Under the pieces are notes generated by a model, which did not search any database, was not told the DNA's origin, and saw only the letters and a program-made list of their open reading frames with translations. DNA of 64,000 bases from an uncultured Erythrobacter sp. (GTDB taxonomy: Bacteria; Pseudomonadota; Alphaproteobacteria; Sphingomonadales; Sphingomonadaceae): positions 1,175,611 to 1,239,610 of the forward strand of contig NZ_CANMIJ010000001.1 in assembly GCF_947497915.1 (NCBI RefSeq), given 5' to 3'. The number at the start of each line of letters is the position of its first letter. Within the stretch, counting starts at the first letter, position 1. Made by a program: the position numbers and the translations under genes. This document shows positions 1 to 8,450 of this stretch, in pieces.

Positions 1-161
1 GCTCACTTCCAGACGATGCGCTTGTTTCGCTGTTCCAGCCCGATGGGCCGGGGAAGCCCGCGTGGCTGCTCACCGGCAATTACCGCGTGATCCTCGAATA
101 CAATTGCTCGAACTATTACGCGATGAGCGTTGGATTGCTGGCGGACGAAATCGTGAACTAA
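1..161 (+). CDS. Lytic murein transglycosylase, C-terminal end (partial)
   Basis: The window opens inside a gene read in the frame that ends at the TAA at 159-161. The visible 52 residues contain LLTGNYRVILEYN followed by YAMSVGLLADEI, which is the closing signature of MltB-type soluble or lipoprotein lytic transglycosylases; these periplasmic enzymes cleave peptidoglycan between MurNAc and GlcNAc. The catalytic glutamate lies upstream of the window and cannot be seen. The next gene, also a wall enzyme, starts 48 bases downstream on the same strand, as is common for this pair. Family assignment rests only on the tail. Confidence 0.75.
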   Translation, partial: SLPDDALVSLFQPDGPGKPAWLLTGNYRVILEYNCSNYYAMSVGLLADEIVN

Positions 162-209
162 TCTTCGGCGCGCCTCGCCAATTATGGTGAGGCTAGGTAT
201 GCCGTCGGC

Positions 210-1382
210 GTGAGCAGCAGACTTTTCAATTCATGGCGCTTCGCGGCTTTTGCGGCTTGCCTCTCTGTGTCAGCAACCGCGCAGACGCAAAGTGCGGTGG
301 GAAACGGTGTTCCGAGCCCGGATGATGCCCCGGTCGCGCTGCTGGTGGACATCACATCGGGTCAGGTTTTGTTCGCGCGGAACGCCGATAGGCGCTTTGC
401 CCCGGCGTCAATGACCAAAACTATGACGGCATTCGTCGCGTTTGAACGGATCGCGAGCGGCACGCTTGATCCTTTGCAAATGATCACAGTCCCCGCAGAA
501 GTCTCCGAAGAATGGTATGGGAAGGGCTCTTCCATGCTTTTGCCCCCCGATGCGCAGGTGCCGGTGGGGGATTTGCTGGCGGGAATTGCGACGGTTTCTG
601 CCAATGACGGTTCGATCGTTCTGGCGCAGGGTGTTTCTGGTTCTGTGCCAGCTTGGCTCGATGAAATGAACCAGACCGCGCGCAGCCTTGGCATGGAGAA
701 CAGCCATTTCGGAACGCCCAACGGTTGGCCAGACGAAGGCTACACTTTCACCACCGCGAATGACCTGATCTTGTTAGCGACCGCGATGATTGAGCGGCAT
801 CCGCAGCTGTATTCAGCTTACATCGGACGGCCCAGCTTTGCGTATAATGGTCTTTCGCAGGTCAACCGCGACCCTTTGCTTGGCCGCACAGAGGGGGCGG
901 ACGGGATCAAAACAGGCTTTACCAATGAAGCGGGTTTTGGATTTCTCGGCACAGCAAAGCGGGATGATCAAAGGCTTGTGATGGTTCTCGCTGGAGTGAA
1001 CCGCAACGCTCTGCGCGCACGGTTATCTCGACAATTTATCGAGTGGGGTTTTGAAGCGTATGAAAGAAAACAACTTTTGCGCGAGAATGCGATTGTAGGA
1101 ACGGCGCGGGTTCAAGGGGGATCCGCGCGCAGTGTCGGCTTGACCACAGATCGCGACGTGTTCGTGAACATACCGCGCGGGCAAACCGGCACTATCGAAT
1201 ACAAAATCACCTATGATGGGCCAGTGCGGGCTCCTATTAAGCAAGGCGATCCTATAGCTCAGTTGGAGATATCGGCTGAGGGGATAGAGCCTGCTATTGT
1301 GCCGCTAATCGCGCAAGATTCGGTGGAAACAGCTGGTTTTGCTCAAAGGGTTCTCAATGGAATTGCAGGTTGGTTCGGATGA
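210..1382 (+). CDS. D-alanyl-D-alanine carboxypeptidase (PBP5/6-type, peptidase S11)
   Basis: This is a 390-residue penicillin-binding protein that trims the terminal D-Ala from peptidoglycan pentapeptides in the periplasm. All three active-site motifs are visible: SMTK at 67-70 with the nucleophile Ser67, SAN at 130-132 and KTG at 234-236. A signal peptide spans about residues 1-24, ending near ATA-QT. The C-terminal 110 residues match the beta-rich PBP5 domain, and the last stretch is amphipathic as expected for membrane anchoring. The start is GTG at 210; an ATG at 199 is out of frame and stops at once. Its stop overlaps the ATG of tmk by 4 bases. Confidence 0.93.
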   Translation: MSSRLFNSWRFAAFAACLSVSATAQTQSAVGNGVPSPDDAPVALLVDITSGQVLFARNADRRFAPASMTKTMTAFVAFERIASGTLDPLQMITVPAEVSEEWYGKGSSMLLPPDAQVPVGDLLAGIATVSANDGSIVLAQGVSGSVPAWLDEMNQTARSLGMENSHFGTPNGWPDEGYTFTTANDLILLATAMIERHPQLYSAYIGRPSFAYNGLSQVNRDPLLGRTEGADGIKTGFTNEAGFGFLGTAKRDDQRLVMVLAGVNRNALRARLSRQFIEWGFEAYERKQLLRENAIVGTARVQGGSARSVGLTTDRDVFVNIPRGQTGTIEYKITYDGPVRAPIKQGDPIAQLEISAEGIEPAIVPLIAQDSVETAGFAQRVLNGIAGWFG

Positions 1383-2041
1383 CTAATGCGCAGCAACGTG
1401 GCCGGTTCATTGCTTTTGAAGGCGGGGAAGGGGCGGGTAAGACTACGCAAGCCAACTTGCTCGCGGCATCCTTGCGTGATCGCGGTCTCTCGGTTGATGT
1501 TACCCGTGAGCCTGGGGGTACGCCCGGAGCCGAAGCAATCCGCAATTTGCTGCTCGATCCGCCCGGCGAGGATGCTCGCGGATGGAGCCTGAAGGCGGAG
1601 GCGCTGTTATTCGCTGCAGCCCGAGCAGATCATGTCGAGCACCGGATTTTGCCTGCACTCAAGGCAGGAACTTGGGTCATCTGCGACAGGTTCGTAGACT
1701 CAAGCCGTGCCTATCAAGGCGGGGCAGGCGGCCTTGGCGATGAAGCGATACTTGGTTTGCATGAATTTGGGAGTGACGGCCTGCGGCCCGATCTAACATT
1801 GCTGCTCGAAGTTGATGCGGATCATCTTGGTCAACGCCTTCTGGAGCGTGATGGAGGGGCTGCTGACGCAATTGGCGGTCGCAGCGCTGCCTATCACCAA
1901 AAAGTCGCCTCTCGCTTCAGCGTCCTTGCGCAGGCCAATTCCAGCGGCTTCGCGGCGATAAACGGTCTGGGTGAGCCAGATGCTGTCCACGCAAATGTCA
2001 TGTCAGCAATCGCGCCGCTATTAGAAAGCGGCAGGCCCTGA
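1379..2041 (+). CDS. tmk: Thymidylate kinase
   Basis: This 220-residue enzyme phosphorylates dTMP to dTDP with ATP, an essential step in dTTP supply. The P-loop GGEGAGKTT lies at residues 15-23, followed by the substrate loop with REPGG and by CDRFVDSSRAYQG, the DR(Y/F/H) motif of the family. A lid-like segment with RDGGAADAIGGR follows. I chose the ATG at 1379 rather than the TTG at 1370 because it makes an ATGA overlap with the preceding stop. Its TGA at 2039-2041 overlaps the holB ATG by one base, so tmk and holB are probably translationally coupled, an arrangement widespread in bacteria. Confidence 0.95.
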   Translation: MTNAQQRGRFIAFEGGEGAGKTTQANLLAASLRDRGLSVDVTREPGGTPGAEAIRNLLLDPPGEDARGWSLKAEALLFAAARADHVEHRILPALKAGTWVICDRFVDSSRAYQGGAGGLGDEAILGLHEFGSDGLRPDLTLLLEVDADHLGQRLLERDGGAADAIGGRSAAYHQKVASRFSVLAQANSSGFAAINGLGEPDAVHANVMSAIAPLLESGRP

Positions 2042-3006
2042 TGGAATGGCCAAACCATACCGGCGCATGGCGTGAATGGCGAAAGGCCATGTCGGGCGAG
2101 CGGATGCATCACGGTTGGATGCTGGCCGGGAAAAGTGGGCTAGGCAAACGCGATTTTGCTCTTGCTGCCGCGCGTGAGTTGGTCGCCGAGGAAGGCGTTC
2201 CACAGCCGCAAGGCTCGCACCCTGATATCCTCACGCTTACCCATCTTCCCAAGGACGACAAGGAAGAGAAGAAGCGGGATGAGGGGAAACCTTACCAGAC
2301 GAAGCGGAATATCTCTGTCGCGCAGATCCGCGATATGCAGCGACGGCTGAATACGCGCCCGACATTAGGTGCCCGCCGTGCGATCATCATCGACCCTGCT
2401 GATGATATGGAGCCAAGTGCTTCAAACGCGTTGCTTAAAAGCCTGGAGGAGCCGCCACAGGGCACCTTCTTCATTCTGAGTACCCATCGCCCCTCGCGGT
2501 TGCTTCCGACAATACGCTCCCGCTGCCGCCTGCTTCGTTTCCCCATTCTGAGTGATGGCGACCTTGGGCGGATGCTGGATGAGCGCGGCGCGTCGGCCAG
2601 CCCCGATGCGCGCGCAGCAGCGATCAAAGCCGCCGAAGGCTCGTTTGGAGCAGCTCTTCGCTTTGTCGAACAGGATATGGGGCCGCTCGCGGGAATGATC
2701 GGGCAGCTCTTGAGCCAGCCTGATTCGACATTTCAAGGGCGGGGCGATCTGACACGAGCCATAGGTCCGCGTCCTGACCGCGCGCGTATTCAGTCCGTCT
2801 TGGAGCTTGCCCAAGCCTTAGTTGCCGAGCGCGCTCGTGAAGCCTCTTCTTCGGCGCATCGCGCGCGATTGATTGAGGCTCATGGGCAGCTGGTGACGCT
2901 TGCCGGACAGGCACCGACATACAACTTCGACAATGGGCTTCTCGCGATGGAAATCGGCACCTTGCTTAGCTCCGCCAGCGCGGGTAGCGAGCAGGCCAAT
3001 GTCTGA
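2041..3006 (+). CDS. holB: DNA polymerase III subunit delta-prime
   Basis: This 321-residue protein is the delta-prime subunit of the sliding-clamp loader. It shows AGKSGLGKRDFA near residue 28, a P-loop-like but degenerate ATP site, then SNALLKSLEEPP and the conserved SRC motif in TIRSRCRLLRF. The cysteine cluster of the zinc module of E. coli HolB is not visible; the corresponding stretch carries a lysine-rich insertion (about residues 74-90). It sits between tmk and metG and overlaps both (TGATG with tmk, 8 bases with metG). Confidence 0.9.
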   Translation: MEWPNHTGAWREWRKAMSGERMHHGWMLAGKSGLGKRDFALAAARELVAEEGVPQPQGSHPDILTLTHLPKDDKEEKKRDEGKPYQTKRNISVAQIRDMQRRLNTRPTLGARRAIIIDPADDMEPSASNALLKSLEEPPQGTFFILSTHRPSRLLPTIRSRCRLLRFPILSDGDLGRMLDERGASASPDARAAAIKAAEGSFGAALRFVEQDMGPLAGMIGQLLSQPDSTFQGRGDLTRAIGPRPDRARIQSVLELAQALVAERAREASSSAHRARLIEAHGQLVTLAGQAPTYNFDNGLLAMEIGTLLSSASAGSEQANV

Positions 3007-4564
3007 TAACACCCCCTTCTACGTCACCACCGCGATCAGCTACCCCAATGGGCGCCCGCATATCGGCCACGCTTATGAGGCCATTTCGACCGATGTCATC
3101 GCTCGTTTTCAACGCTTGATGGGGCGTAAGGTGCGGTTTCAAACCGGTACCGACGAACATGGCCTCAAAATGGCTCGCAAGGCTGAAGAGCAAGGGCGCA
3201 CAGCGCGCCAGCTGGCCGATGAAATGTCAGGCTATTTCCGTGAGATGTGCGACGCTTTGAACATCTCTTACGACCGTTTTATTCGCACGGTCGAGGATGA
3301 TCACCACAGCGCAAGTCAGGCCATTTGGCAGCGTATGGAGGCCGCCGGCGATCTGTATCTTGATCGTTATGAAGGTTGGTATTCGGTGCGCGATGAAGCC
3401 TATTACGATGAAAGCGAACTGACCGAAGGCGAGGGCGGGGTAAAGCTATCCCCGCAAGGCACTCCGGTTGAATGGACCGTTGAGGAAAGCTGGTTCTTCC
3501 GGCTGTCAAAGTATCAGGATAAGCTACTGAAATTGCTGCGTACTCCAGGCTTCTTGGAACCTGCAAGCCGTCGCAATGAGATGATTGCTTTTGCTGAGCA
3601 GGGGCTTCGCGATCTCTCTGTCAGCCGGACCAGTTTCGACTGGGGTGTGAAGGTGCCGGGCAGCGATGATCACGTCATGTATGTCTGGGTCGATGCTTTG
3701 ACGAACTATCTGACTGGTCTGGGTTTTCCCGATGATGGTGGCGATATGGCCGAATTCTGGCCGGCGAATTTGCACATTATTGGCAAGGACATCGTCCGTT
3801 TCCACACGATCTACTGGCCTGCATTTCTGATGAGCGCTGATCTGCCTGTGCCCCAAAAAGTATTCGGCCATGGGTTCCTGCTCAATCGCGGGCAGAAAGA
3901 ATCAAAGTCTCTCGGGAATGTCACTGATCCACTTGAATTAGCAGACAAATTTGGTGTCGATGCCTTGCGTTACTTCCTCATGCGGGAAGTCGCTTACGGC
4001 CAAGATGGAAGCTACTCACCTGAGGCAATTGTAACCCGCGCGAACGCGGAACTGGCCAACAGTTTCGGCAACCTGGCACAGCGCACACTCTCTATGATCG
4101 CAAAGAATATGGATGGCGAGCTTGAGCCATTTGTGACGACAGAGGCCGACGATACCTTGCTTTCGCATGTAGCGGATGCTTGCCGCGTTCAGCTCCCTCG
4201 CGAGTTCAACGACTTGGCGTTCTCGGTCGGTATCGAAGCGTGGATGCGCGCGGTTTACGCTTGTAACCAATATGTCGATGAGCAAGCACCTTGGACGCTC
4301 AAGAAGACCGATCCAGAGCGGATGAAGGCGGTTCTGCTGACACTTTTTATGGCGCTTCGCGATCTGGGCATAGCAATCCAGCCAGTCGTGCCGGACAAGG
4401 CGGCCAACCTCCTTGATCAATTGGGCATTCCAACAAATGAGCGCGATTACTCGGCGCTGTCTGACGCGGAGTGGTATACGCGGGTCGCAGAAAGCGGCTT
4501 TGTGGTTGCTAAACCAACCCCAATATTCCCGCGGCTAGAAATGCCGGAGGAAGAAGGTGCCTGA
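2999..4564 (+). CDS. metG: Methionyl-tRNA synthetase
   Basis: This 521-residue class I synthetase charges tRNA-Met. The HIGH signature is HIGH at residues 21-24 and the KMSKS loop appears as KESKS at 300-304. The region that in many MetRS carries a CxxC zinc knuckle reads VRDEAYYDESEL and has no cysteines, and there is no C-terminal EMAP/OB tRNA-binding domain, so this is the short zinc-free type found in many alphaproteobacteria. The start at 2999 (MSDNTPFYV) lies inside the end of holB; longer forms would add unrelated sequence. The stop overlaps the tatD ATG by one base. Confidence 0.96.
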   Translation: MSDNTPFYVTTAISYPNGRPHIGHAYEAISTDVIARFQRLMGRKVRFQTGTDEHGLKMARKAEEQGRTARQLADEMSGYFREMCDALNISYDRFIRTVEDDHHSASQAIWQRMEAAGDLYLDRYEGWYSVRDEAYYDESELTEGEGGVKLSPQGTPVEWTVEESWFFRLSKYQDKLLKLLRTPGFLEPASRRNEMIAFAEQGLRDLSVSRTSFDWGVKVPGSDDHVMYVWVDALTNYLTGLGFPDDGGDMAEFWPANLHIIGKDIVRFHTIYWPAFLMSADLPVPQKVFGHGFLLNRGQKESKSLGNVTDPLELADKFGVDALRYFLMREVAYGQDGSYSPEAIVTRANAELANSFGNLAQRTLSMIAKNMDGELEPFVTTEADDTLLSHVADACRVQLPREFNDLAFSVGIEAWMRAVYACNQYVDEQAPWTLKKTDPERMKAVLLTLFMALRDLGIAIQPVVPDKAANLLDQLGIPTNERDYSALSDAEWYTRVAESGFVVAKPTPIFPRLEMPEEEGA

Positions 4565-5340
4565 TGCTCGTCGATAGTCATTGCCATCTTGAATACAAAG
4601 GGCTGGTTGAAGATCAGCAAGGGGTTTTGGCCCGTGCGCGTGATGCAGGAGTAGGGGCGTTTCTCAACATTTCTACCAAGCTCAATGAATGGGAGCAGGT
4701 CGTTGGTACGGCAACGCGCGAGGCGGATGTTTTCGCAAGCGTCGGCGTTCACCCGCATGAAGCAGATGCGCACGAGGACTTGGGCAGGGGAGTGCTTCTC
4801 GCGGCGACAGAAAACCCGAAAGTGATCGGTATTGGCGAGACAGGCCTCGACTATTTCTACGGACATTCAGACCGCGCGACCCAGGCGAAACTGTTTCGTA
4901 TGCATATTGATGTCGCGCGTGAAACCGGACTTCCTGTGATCATTCACACGCGTGATGCCGAAGATGATACATATCAAATCCTCAGCGAAGAAATGGAGAA
5001 GGGCACTTTTCCGGCATTGATCCATTGCTTCACAGCATCGGAGAATTTCGGGCGTAAAGTGCTTGATCTTGGCCTTACGATTTCAATCTCGGGTATCGTA
5101 ACTTTCAAGAATGCCAAGGACTTACAGGACACAGCCAAAGGCGTGCCTGAAGATCGCTTGCTCGTCGAAACTGACAGCCCCTTCCTTGCGCCAGTGCCGC
5201 ATCGGGGCCGACCGTGCGAGCCAGCCTTTGTAGCGGACACTGCGAAGTTTGTGTCCGAATTGCGCAGTGTGGATCCGGCACATCTTGCCGATGCAACCAC
5301 CCGAAATTTCACGAAACTTTTCAGCAAGGCCATGCTGTGA
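4564..5340 (+). CDS. tatD: TatD-family metal-dependent deoxyribonuclease
   Basis: This 258-residue protein is a TIM-barrel amidohydrolase-fold nuclease of the TatD/YcfH group. The metal-binding motifs are all present: DSHCHL at residues 4-9, VHPHE, GIGETGLDYFY, HTRDAEDD, HCFTAS and the closing ETDSPFLAP. In E. coli, TatD has Mg-dependent 3'-5' exonuclease activity linked to DNA repair; the YcfH-type homologues next to metG are assumed to be similar. It is coupled to metG by TGATG and to the next gene by a GTGA overlap. Confidence 0.92.
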   Translation: MLVDSHCHLEYKGLVEDQQGVLARARDAGVGAFLNISTKLNEWEQVVGTATREADVFASVGVHPHEADAHEDLGRGVLLAATENPKVIGIGETGLDYFYGHSDRATQAKLFRMHIDVARETGLPVIIHTRDAEDDTYQILSEEMEKGTFPALIHCFTASENFGRKVLDLGLTISISGIVTFKNAKDLQDTAKGVPEDRLLVETDSPFLAPVPHRGRPCEPAFVADTAKFVSELRSVDPAHLADATTRNFTKLFSKAML

Positions 5341-6119
5341 AATTCATCATGCTGGGTTCCGGTACATCCACAGGTGTGCCGCGCGTCGGCGGCCCCGATG
5401 GGTTGGGGGACTGGGGTGACTGTGATCCAGATGAACCGCGTAACCGCCGCACACGCGTCTCGATCCTTGTTGAGAGCGACGAAGGCAAGCGACTGTTGAT
5501 TGACACTTCGAGTGACTGCCGCGCTCAACTTCTTGCCAATCGGATACCCTCCATTGATGCCGTGTTCTGGACACATGACCATGCGGATCATTGTCACGGG
5601 ATCGATGATCTTCGCGTGATGCGGTACGGCCGCAGCGGACCGATCCCAGGTTACGCTTCAACAGATACGGTCAGACGCTTAAGGCAGCGTTTTGGATATG
5701 TGTTCGCGGGCCAAGAAGGTTATCCGACGATCATGAGCATCGACACTCTGGATCGCTTGCGGATGGTTTCTGGCTTCGGTGTTGAGTGGTGCCAGATGGA
5801 GCATGGTCCCGGTGAAACAACCGGTTACCGGTTCGAATGCAACGGTAAGTCAATCGCGTATGCCACGGATTATAGCGCCATTTCGGACGAGATGGTGGAC
5901 TTGTATGACGGTGTCGATATCCTTGTCAGTGACTGTTTGAGGCGCGATCCACATCCGACGCACGCGCATTTGGCAATGGCGATTGAATTGGCGGAACGCT
6001 GCGAGGCAAAGCGTCTTGTGCTAAGCCATTTGGACAAGAGCATGGATTATAGAAGTCTGGTTGATGAAGTGCCGGACTTTGTAACGGTTGGTTTTGATGG
6101 ACTGGAGATGACCGCGTGA
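5337..6119 (+). CDS. Metallo-beta-lactamase-fold hydrolase (PhnP-like)
   Basis: The 260-residue product has the beta-lactamase-fold dinuclear metal motif HDHADH at residues 80-85, a preceding LGSGTSTGVPRVGG loop, and later ATDYS and SHLDKSMDY that supply the remaining metal ligands. This pattern is that of PhnP-type cyclic phosphodiesterases and related orphan hydrolases; the actual substrate here is unknown. I chose the GTG at 5337, which overlaps the tatD stop as GTGA, because longer forms would run back into tatD. It follows tatD as in many alphaproteobacteria. Its stop overlaps the next small gene. Confidence 0.85.
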   Translation: MKFIMLGSGTSTGVPRVGGPDGLGDWGDCDPDEPRNRRTRVSILVESDEGKRLLIDTSSDCRAQLLANRIPSIDAVFWTHDHADHCHGIDDLRVMRYGRSGPIPGYASTDTVRRLRQRFGYVFAGQEGYPTIMSIDTLDRLRMVSGFGVEWCQMEHGPGETTGYRFECNGKSIAYATDYSAISDEMVDLYDGVDILVSDCLRRDPHPTHAHLAMAIELAERCEAKRLVLSHLDKSMDYRSLVDEVPDFVTVGFDGLEMTA

Positions 6120-6289
6120 GCGAGACAGCTTTGATTTCGATTGTCGCGATGCTCGGTTGGCTTGTGCTTGCCGGCAGTGCGCTGGCTTCATTCCGAATGG
6201 GTTGGAGTAAGTTTCTGCAAATGGCGCTTGTTTGGTTGGCTATTTTTGCAGGCGGCTTTCTACTCGTAGGGCTGTTTATGGACGGGTAG
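6116..6289 (+). CDS. Small two-helix membrane protein of unknown function
   Basis: A 57-codon reading frame starts at GTG 6116, overlapping the stop of the metallo-hydrolase as GTGA, and ends at TAG 6287-6289. The translation has two hydrophobic helices (about residues 6-25 and 35-53) separated by a short positively charged turn with RMGWSK, so it should sit in the inner membrane as a hairpin. The 4-base overlap and the same strand argue that it is a real last gene of the tmk-holB-metG-tatD run. I do not recognise a family and propose no function. Confidence 0.6.
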   Translation: MSETALISIVAMLGWLVLAGSALASFRMGWSKFLQMALVWLAIFAGGFLLVGLFMDG

Positions 6290-6317
6290 CTCTCATCTCC
6301 AATTGCCTATATTTAAC

Positions 6318-6331
6318 ATAATATATATTAT
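6318..6331. promoter_or_regulatory. AT-only palindrome upstream of mazG
   Basis: A perfect 14-base palindrome, ATAATATATATTAT, lies 17 bases before the mazG start in a stretch (6308-6340) markedly richer in A+T than its surroundings. It could be a promoter -10 region, a repressor operator, or a DNA-melting element; nothing in the sequence decides between these. Confidence 0.35.
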
Positions 6332-6348
6332 CATTCCAAAGGTGAGAT

Positions 6349-7140
6349 ATGAGCGAGAGCGCCCCAACTCCCGATAAACGCGCCCAAATGGACCGCCTAA
6401 TCGATATCATGGCTCAGCTCCGCAATCCCGACGGCGGCTGCGATTGGGATCTCGCCCAGAATTTCGCTAGCATTGCACCTTACACAATTGAAGAAGCCTA
6501 CGAAGTCGCGGATGCAATCGAGCGCGGCGATATGAACGATCTGCGCGACGAACTTGGCGACCTCTTGCTCCAGGTCGTGTTTCATTCACGAATGGCGCAA
6601 GAAGCTGGCAATTTTGAATTTTCCGATGTCGCCCAAGCTATCAGCGACAAGATGGAAGCGAGACACCCGCACGTCTTTGGCGATCAAAGCGGCTCAATGG
6701 GCGAAACCCGCTGGGAGAACCTCAAAGAAGCCGAGCGGACCGAAAAAGGCGAAACCAGTGCCGTTGACGGTGTCGCGTTGGCGTTGCCAGCTTTGATGCG
6801 AGCGCAGAAACTCCAAAAACGTGCAGCGCGGACGGGTTTTGACTGGCCCGATCCAAGGGGTTCTGAGTTAAAGATTCACGAAGAAATTGATGAACTTAAG
6901 GCGGTAACCTGCGAAATCGATCAGTTTGAAGAGGCGGGTGATCTCCTCTTCGCAGTTGTGAACTTTGTTCGGGCCAACGGCATCAATGCCGAAGAAGCCC
7001 TGCGCGCTGCCAATGGGAAGTTTGAAAGACGCTTTAGAGGCATGGAAGCCATTGCCGATAGTGATTTCGCGGGGCTCTCACTCGATGAGAAAGAGGCGCT
7101 TTGGCAAACAGTCAAAAGCCACGAAAAATCAGCTGACTAA
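6349..7140 (+). CDS. mazG: Nucleoside triphosphate pyrophosphohydrolase MazG
   Basis: This 263-residue all-alpha NTP pyrophosphatase hydrolyses (d)NTPs to NMP and pyrophosphate and is thought to clean up aberrant nucleotides or lower ppGpp under stress. The first domain carries the metal motif EEAYE at 48-52 followed by DELGDLLLQVVF near 67-78; the second half repeats a weaker IHEEIDELK ... EEAGDLLFAVVNFVR pattern. An AAGGTGAG ribosome site precedes the ATG at 6349. The 3' end converges with hflX and overlaps it by 12 bases. Confidence 0.95.
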   Translation: MSESAPTPDKRAQMDRLIDIMAQLRNPDGGCDWDLAQNFASIAPYTIEEAYEVADAIERGDMNDLRDELGDLLLQVVFHSRMAQEAGNFEFSDVAQAISDKMEARHPHVFGDQSGSMGETRWENLKEAERTEKGETSAVDGVALALPALMRAQKLQKRAARTGFDWPDPRGSELKIHEEIDELKAVTCEIDQFEEAGDLLFAVVNFVRANGINAEEALRAANGKFERRFRGMEAIADSDFAGLSLDEKEALWQTVKSHEKSAD

Positions 7141-8433
7141 GCTTTCGTACTGACCCAATTCCTTTGGGTTTAAGCGGACAGAGAGCGTACGCAAAGGCCC
7201 CTGCTCCCCTTCCCCGGCATCCTCATCGGACAGAACTTCGCCGTGCGCATGCAGCCATGCGAGTCTGCGGCCATCGCTGACGGGTAAAGTCACCGTAATT
7301 TCTTTGGCTTTCAGAGTCAGCATTTCCGCGACTTTCGCGGTGAAATCGTCCATTCCCAAGCCAGTCACGGCCGACATGAGTACGGCTGTGTGCCCATCTG
7401 CGCTGCTGCTAAGCTCAGCCATGCGTTCAGCGCCGATCAGATCGGCCTTGTTCCAAATCTCGAGGATCGGGATGTCGCTATCGCCAGTCTCGCGGTCGAC
7501 CACATCAAGATCGGCGAGGACTTCCATAACTTGCTTTTTCTGAGCGGCGTGAGCCGGATTGGCCATATCCCGCACATGGCAAATGATGTCAGCACCTGTA
7601 ACCTCTTCCAAAGTTGCGCGGAATGCCGCCACCAATTGTGTCGGAAGATCGGAAATAAAGCCAACGGTGTCGGAAAGGATCGCCTTGTCCACTCCCGGCA
7701 TACTGATTGCGCGCATGGTCGGGTCAAGGGTCGCGAAGAGCAAGTCCTCGGCCATAACTTCAGCGCCCGTCAGCCGATTAAACAGCGTTGACTTGCCCGC
7801 ATTCGTGTATCCGACCAACGCAATTACAGGCCAAGGCGCCCTTCCCCGGCGCTCTCTGTGCAGCGCGCGGGTCTTTCGGACTTGTTCAAGTTCGCGTCGC
7901 AGTCTGCCCATGCGTTGGCGGATCATCCGGCGGTCAGCCTCAATCTGGGTTTCGCCCGGCCCACCTAAAAACCCAAAGCCACCGCGCTGCCGTTCAAGGT
8001 GGGTCCAGCTGCGCACAAGACGGCTCTGCTGGTAGTCGAGATGCGCCAACTCGACCTGAAGCCGCCCTTCGGCAGTCGCCGCGCGTTCGCCAAAAATTTC
8101 AAGGATCAGACCGGTCCGATCGATCACTTTGCGCTTCAATGTTTCTTCTAGATTGCGCTGCTGGATCGGGGAAAGAGCGCCGTCGACGATGATGAGCTCG
8201 CATTCATGCAGTTCGCACTGGGTCGCGATGTTCTTCACCTGACCGGAGCCAAACAAGGTGTTCGGCTGCATTTGGCGGATCGGAATAATCTCTGAATGTG
8301 CAATCACCACGCCAATGGCGAGCGCCAATCCCTGCGCCTCTTCAAGCCGTTCGCGCGCGTCAAGATCATAGCGCAGCGTGCGGATGTCAGGGCACAGCAC
8401 AAGCGCCCGCGCACCGCGGGTCACTTCGTCCAT
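7129..8433 (-). CDS. hflX: Ribosome-associated GTPase HflX
   Basis: This 434-residue GTPase splits or rescues stalled ribosomes in well-studied homologues. It shows the glycine-rich linker GGFGFLGGPGETQIE that defines HflX, then GYTNAGKST (G1), DTVGFISDLP (G3) and NKAD (G4). The N-terminal HflX domain is complete. It is the last gene of the ntr-hfq transcription unit, 17 bases after hfq, which matches the classical hfq-hflX pairing. The in-frame sequence just upstream of the ATG (SFDDDL) looks protein-like and a CTG start overlapping the hfq stop is conceivable, but ATG at 8433 is the simplest choice. Confidence 0.95.
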   Translation of the reverse strand: MDEVTRGARALVLCPDIRTLRYDLDARERLEEAQGLALAIGVVIAHSEIIPIRQMQPNTLFGSGQVKNIATQCELHECELIIVDGALSPIQQRNLEETLKRKVIDRTGLILEIFGERAATAEGRLQVELAHLDYQQSRLVRSWTHLERQRGGFGFLGGPGETQIEADRRMIRQRMGRLRRELEQVRKTRALHRERRGRAPWPVIALVGYTNAGKSTLFNRLTGAEVMAEDLLFATLDPTMRAISMPGVDKAILSDTVGFISDLPTQLVAAFRATLEEVTGADIICHVRDMANPAHAAQKKQVMEVLADLDVVDRETGDSDIPILEIWNKADLIGAERMAELSSSADGHTAVLMSAVTGLGMDDFTAKVAEMLTLKAKEITVTLPVSDGRRLAWLHAHGEVLSDEDAGEGEQGPLRTLSVRLNPKELGQYESLVS

Positions 8434-8450
8434 CAGATCATCATCGAAAC

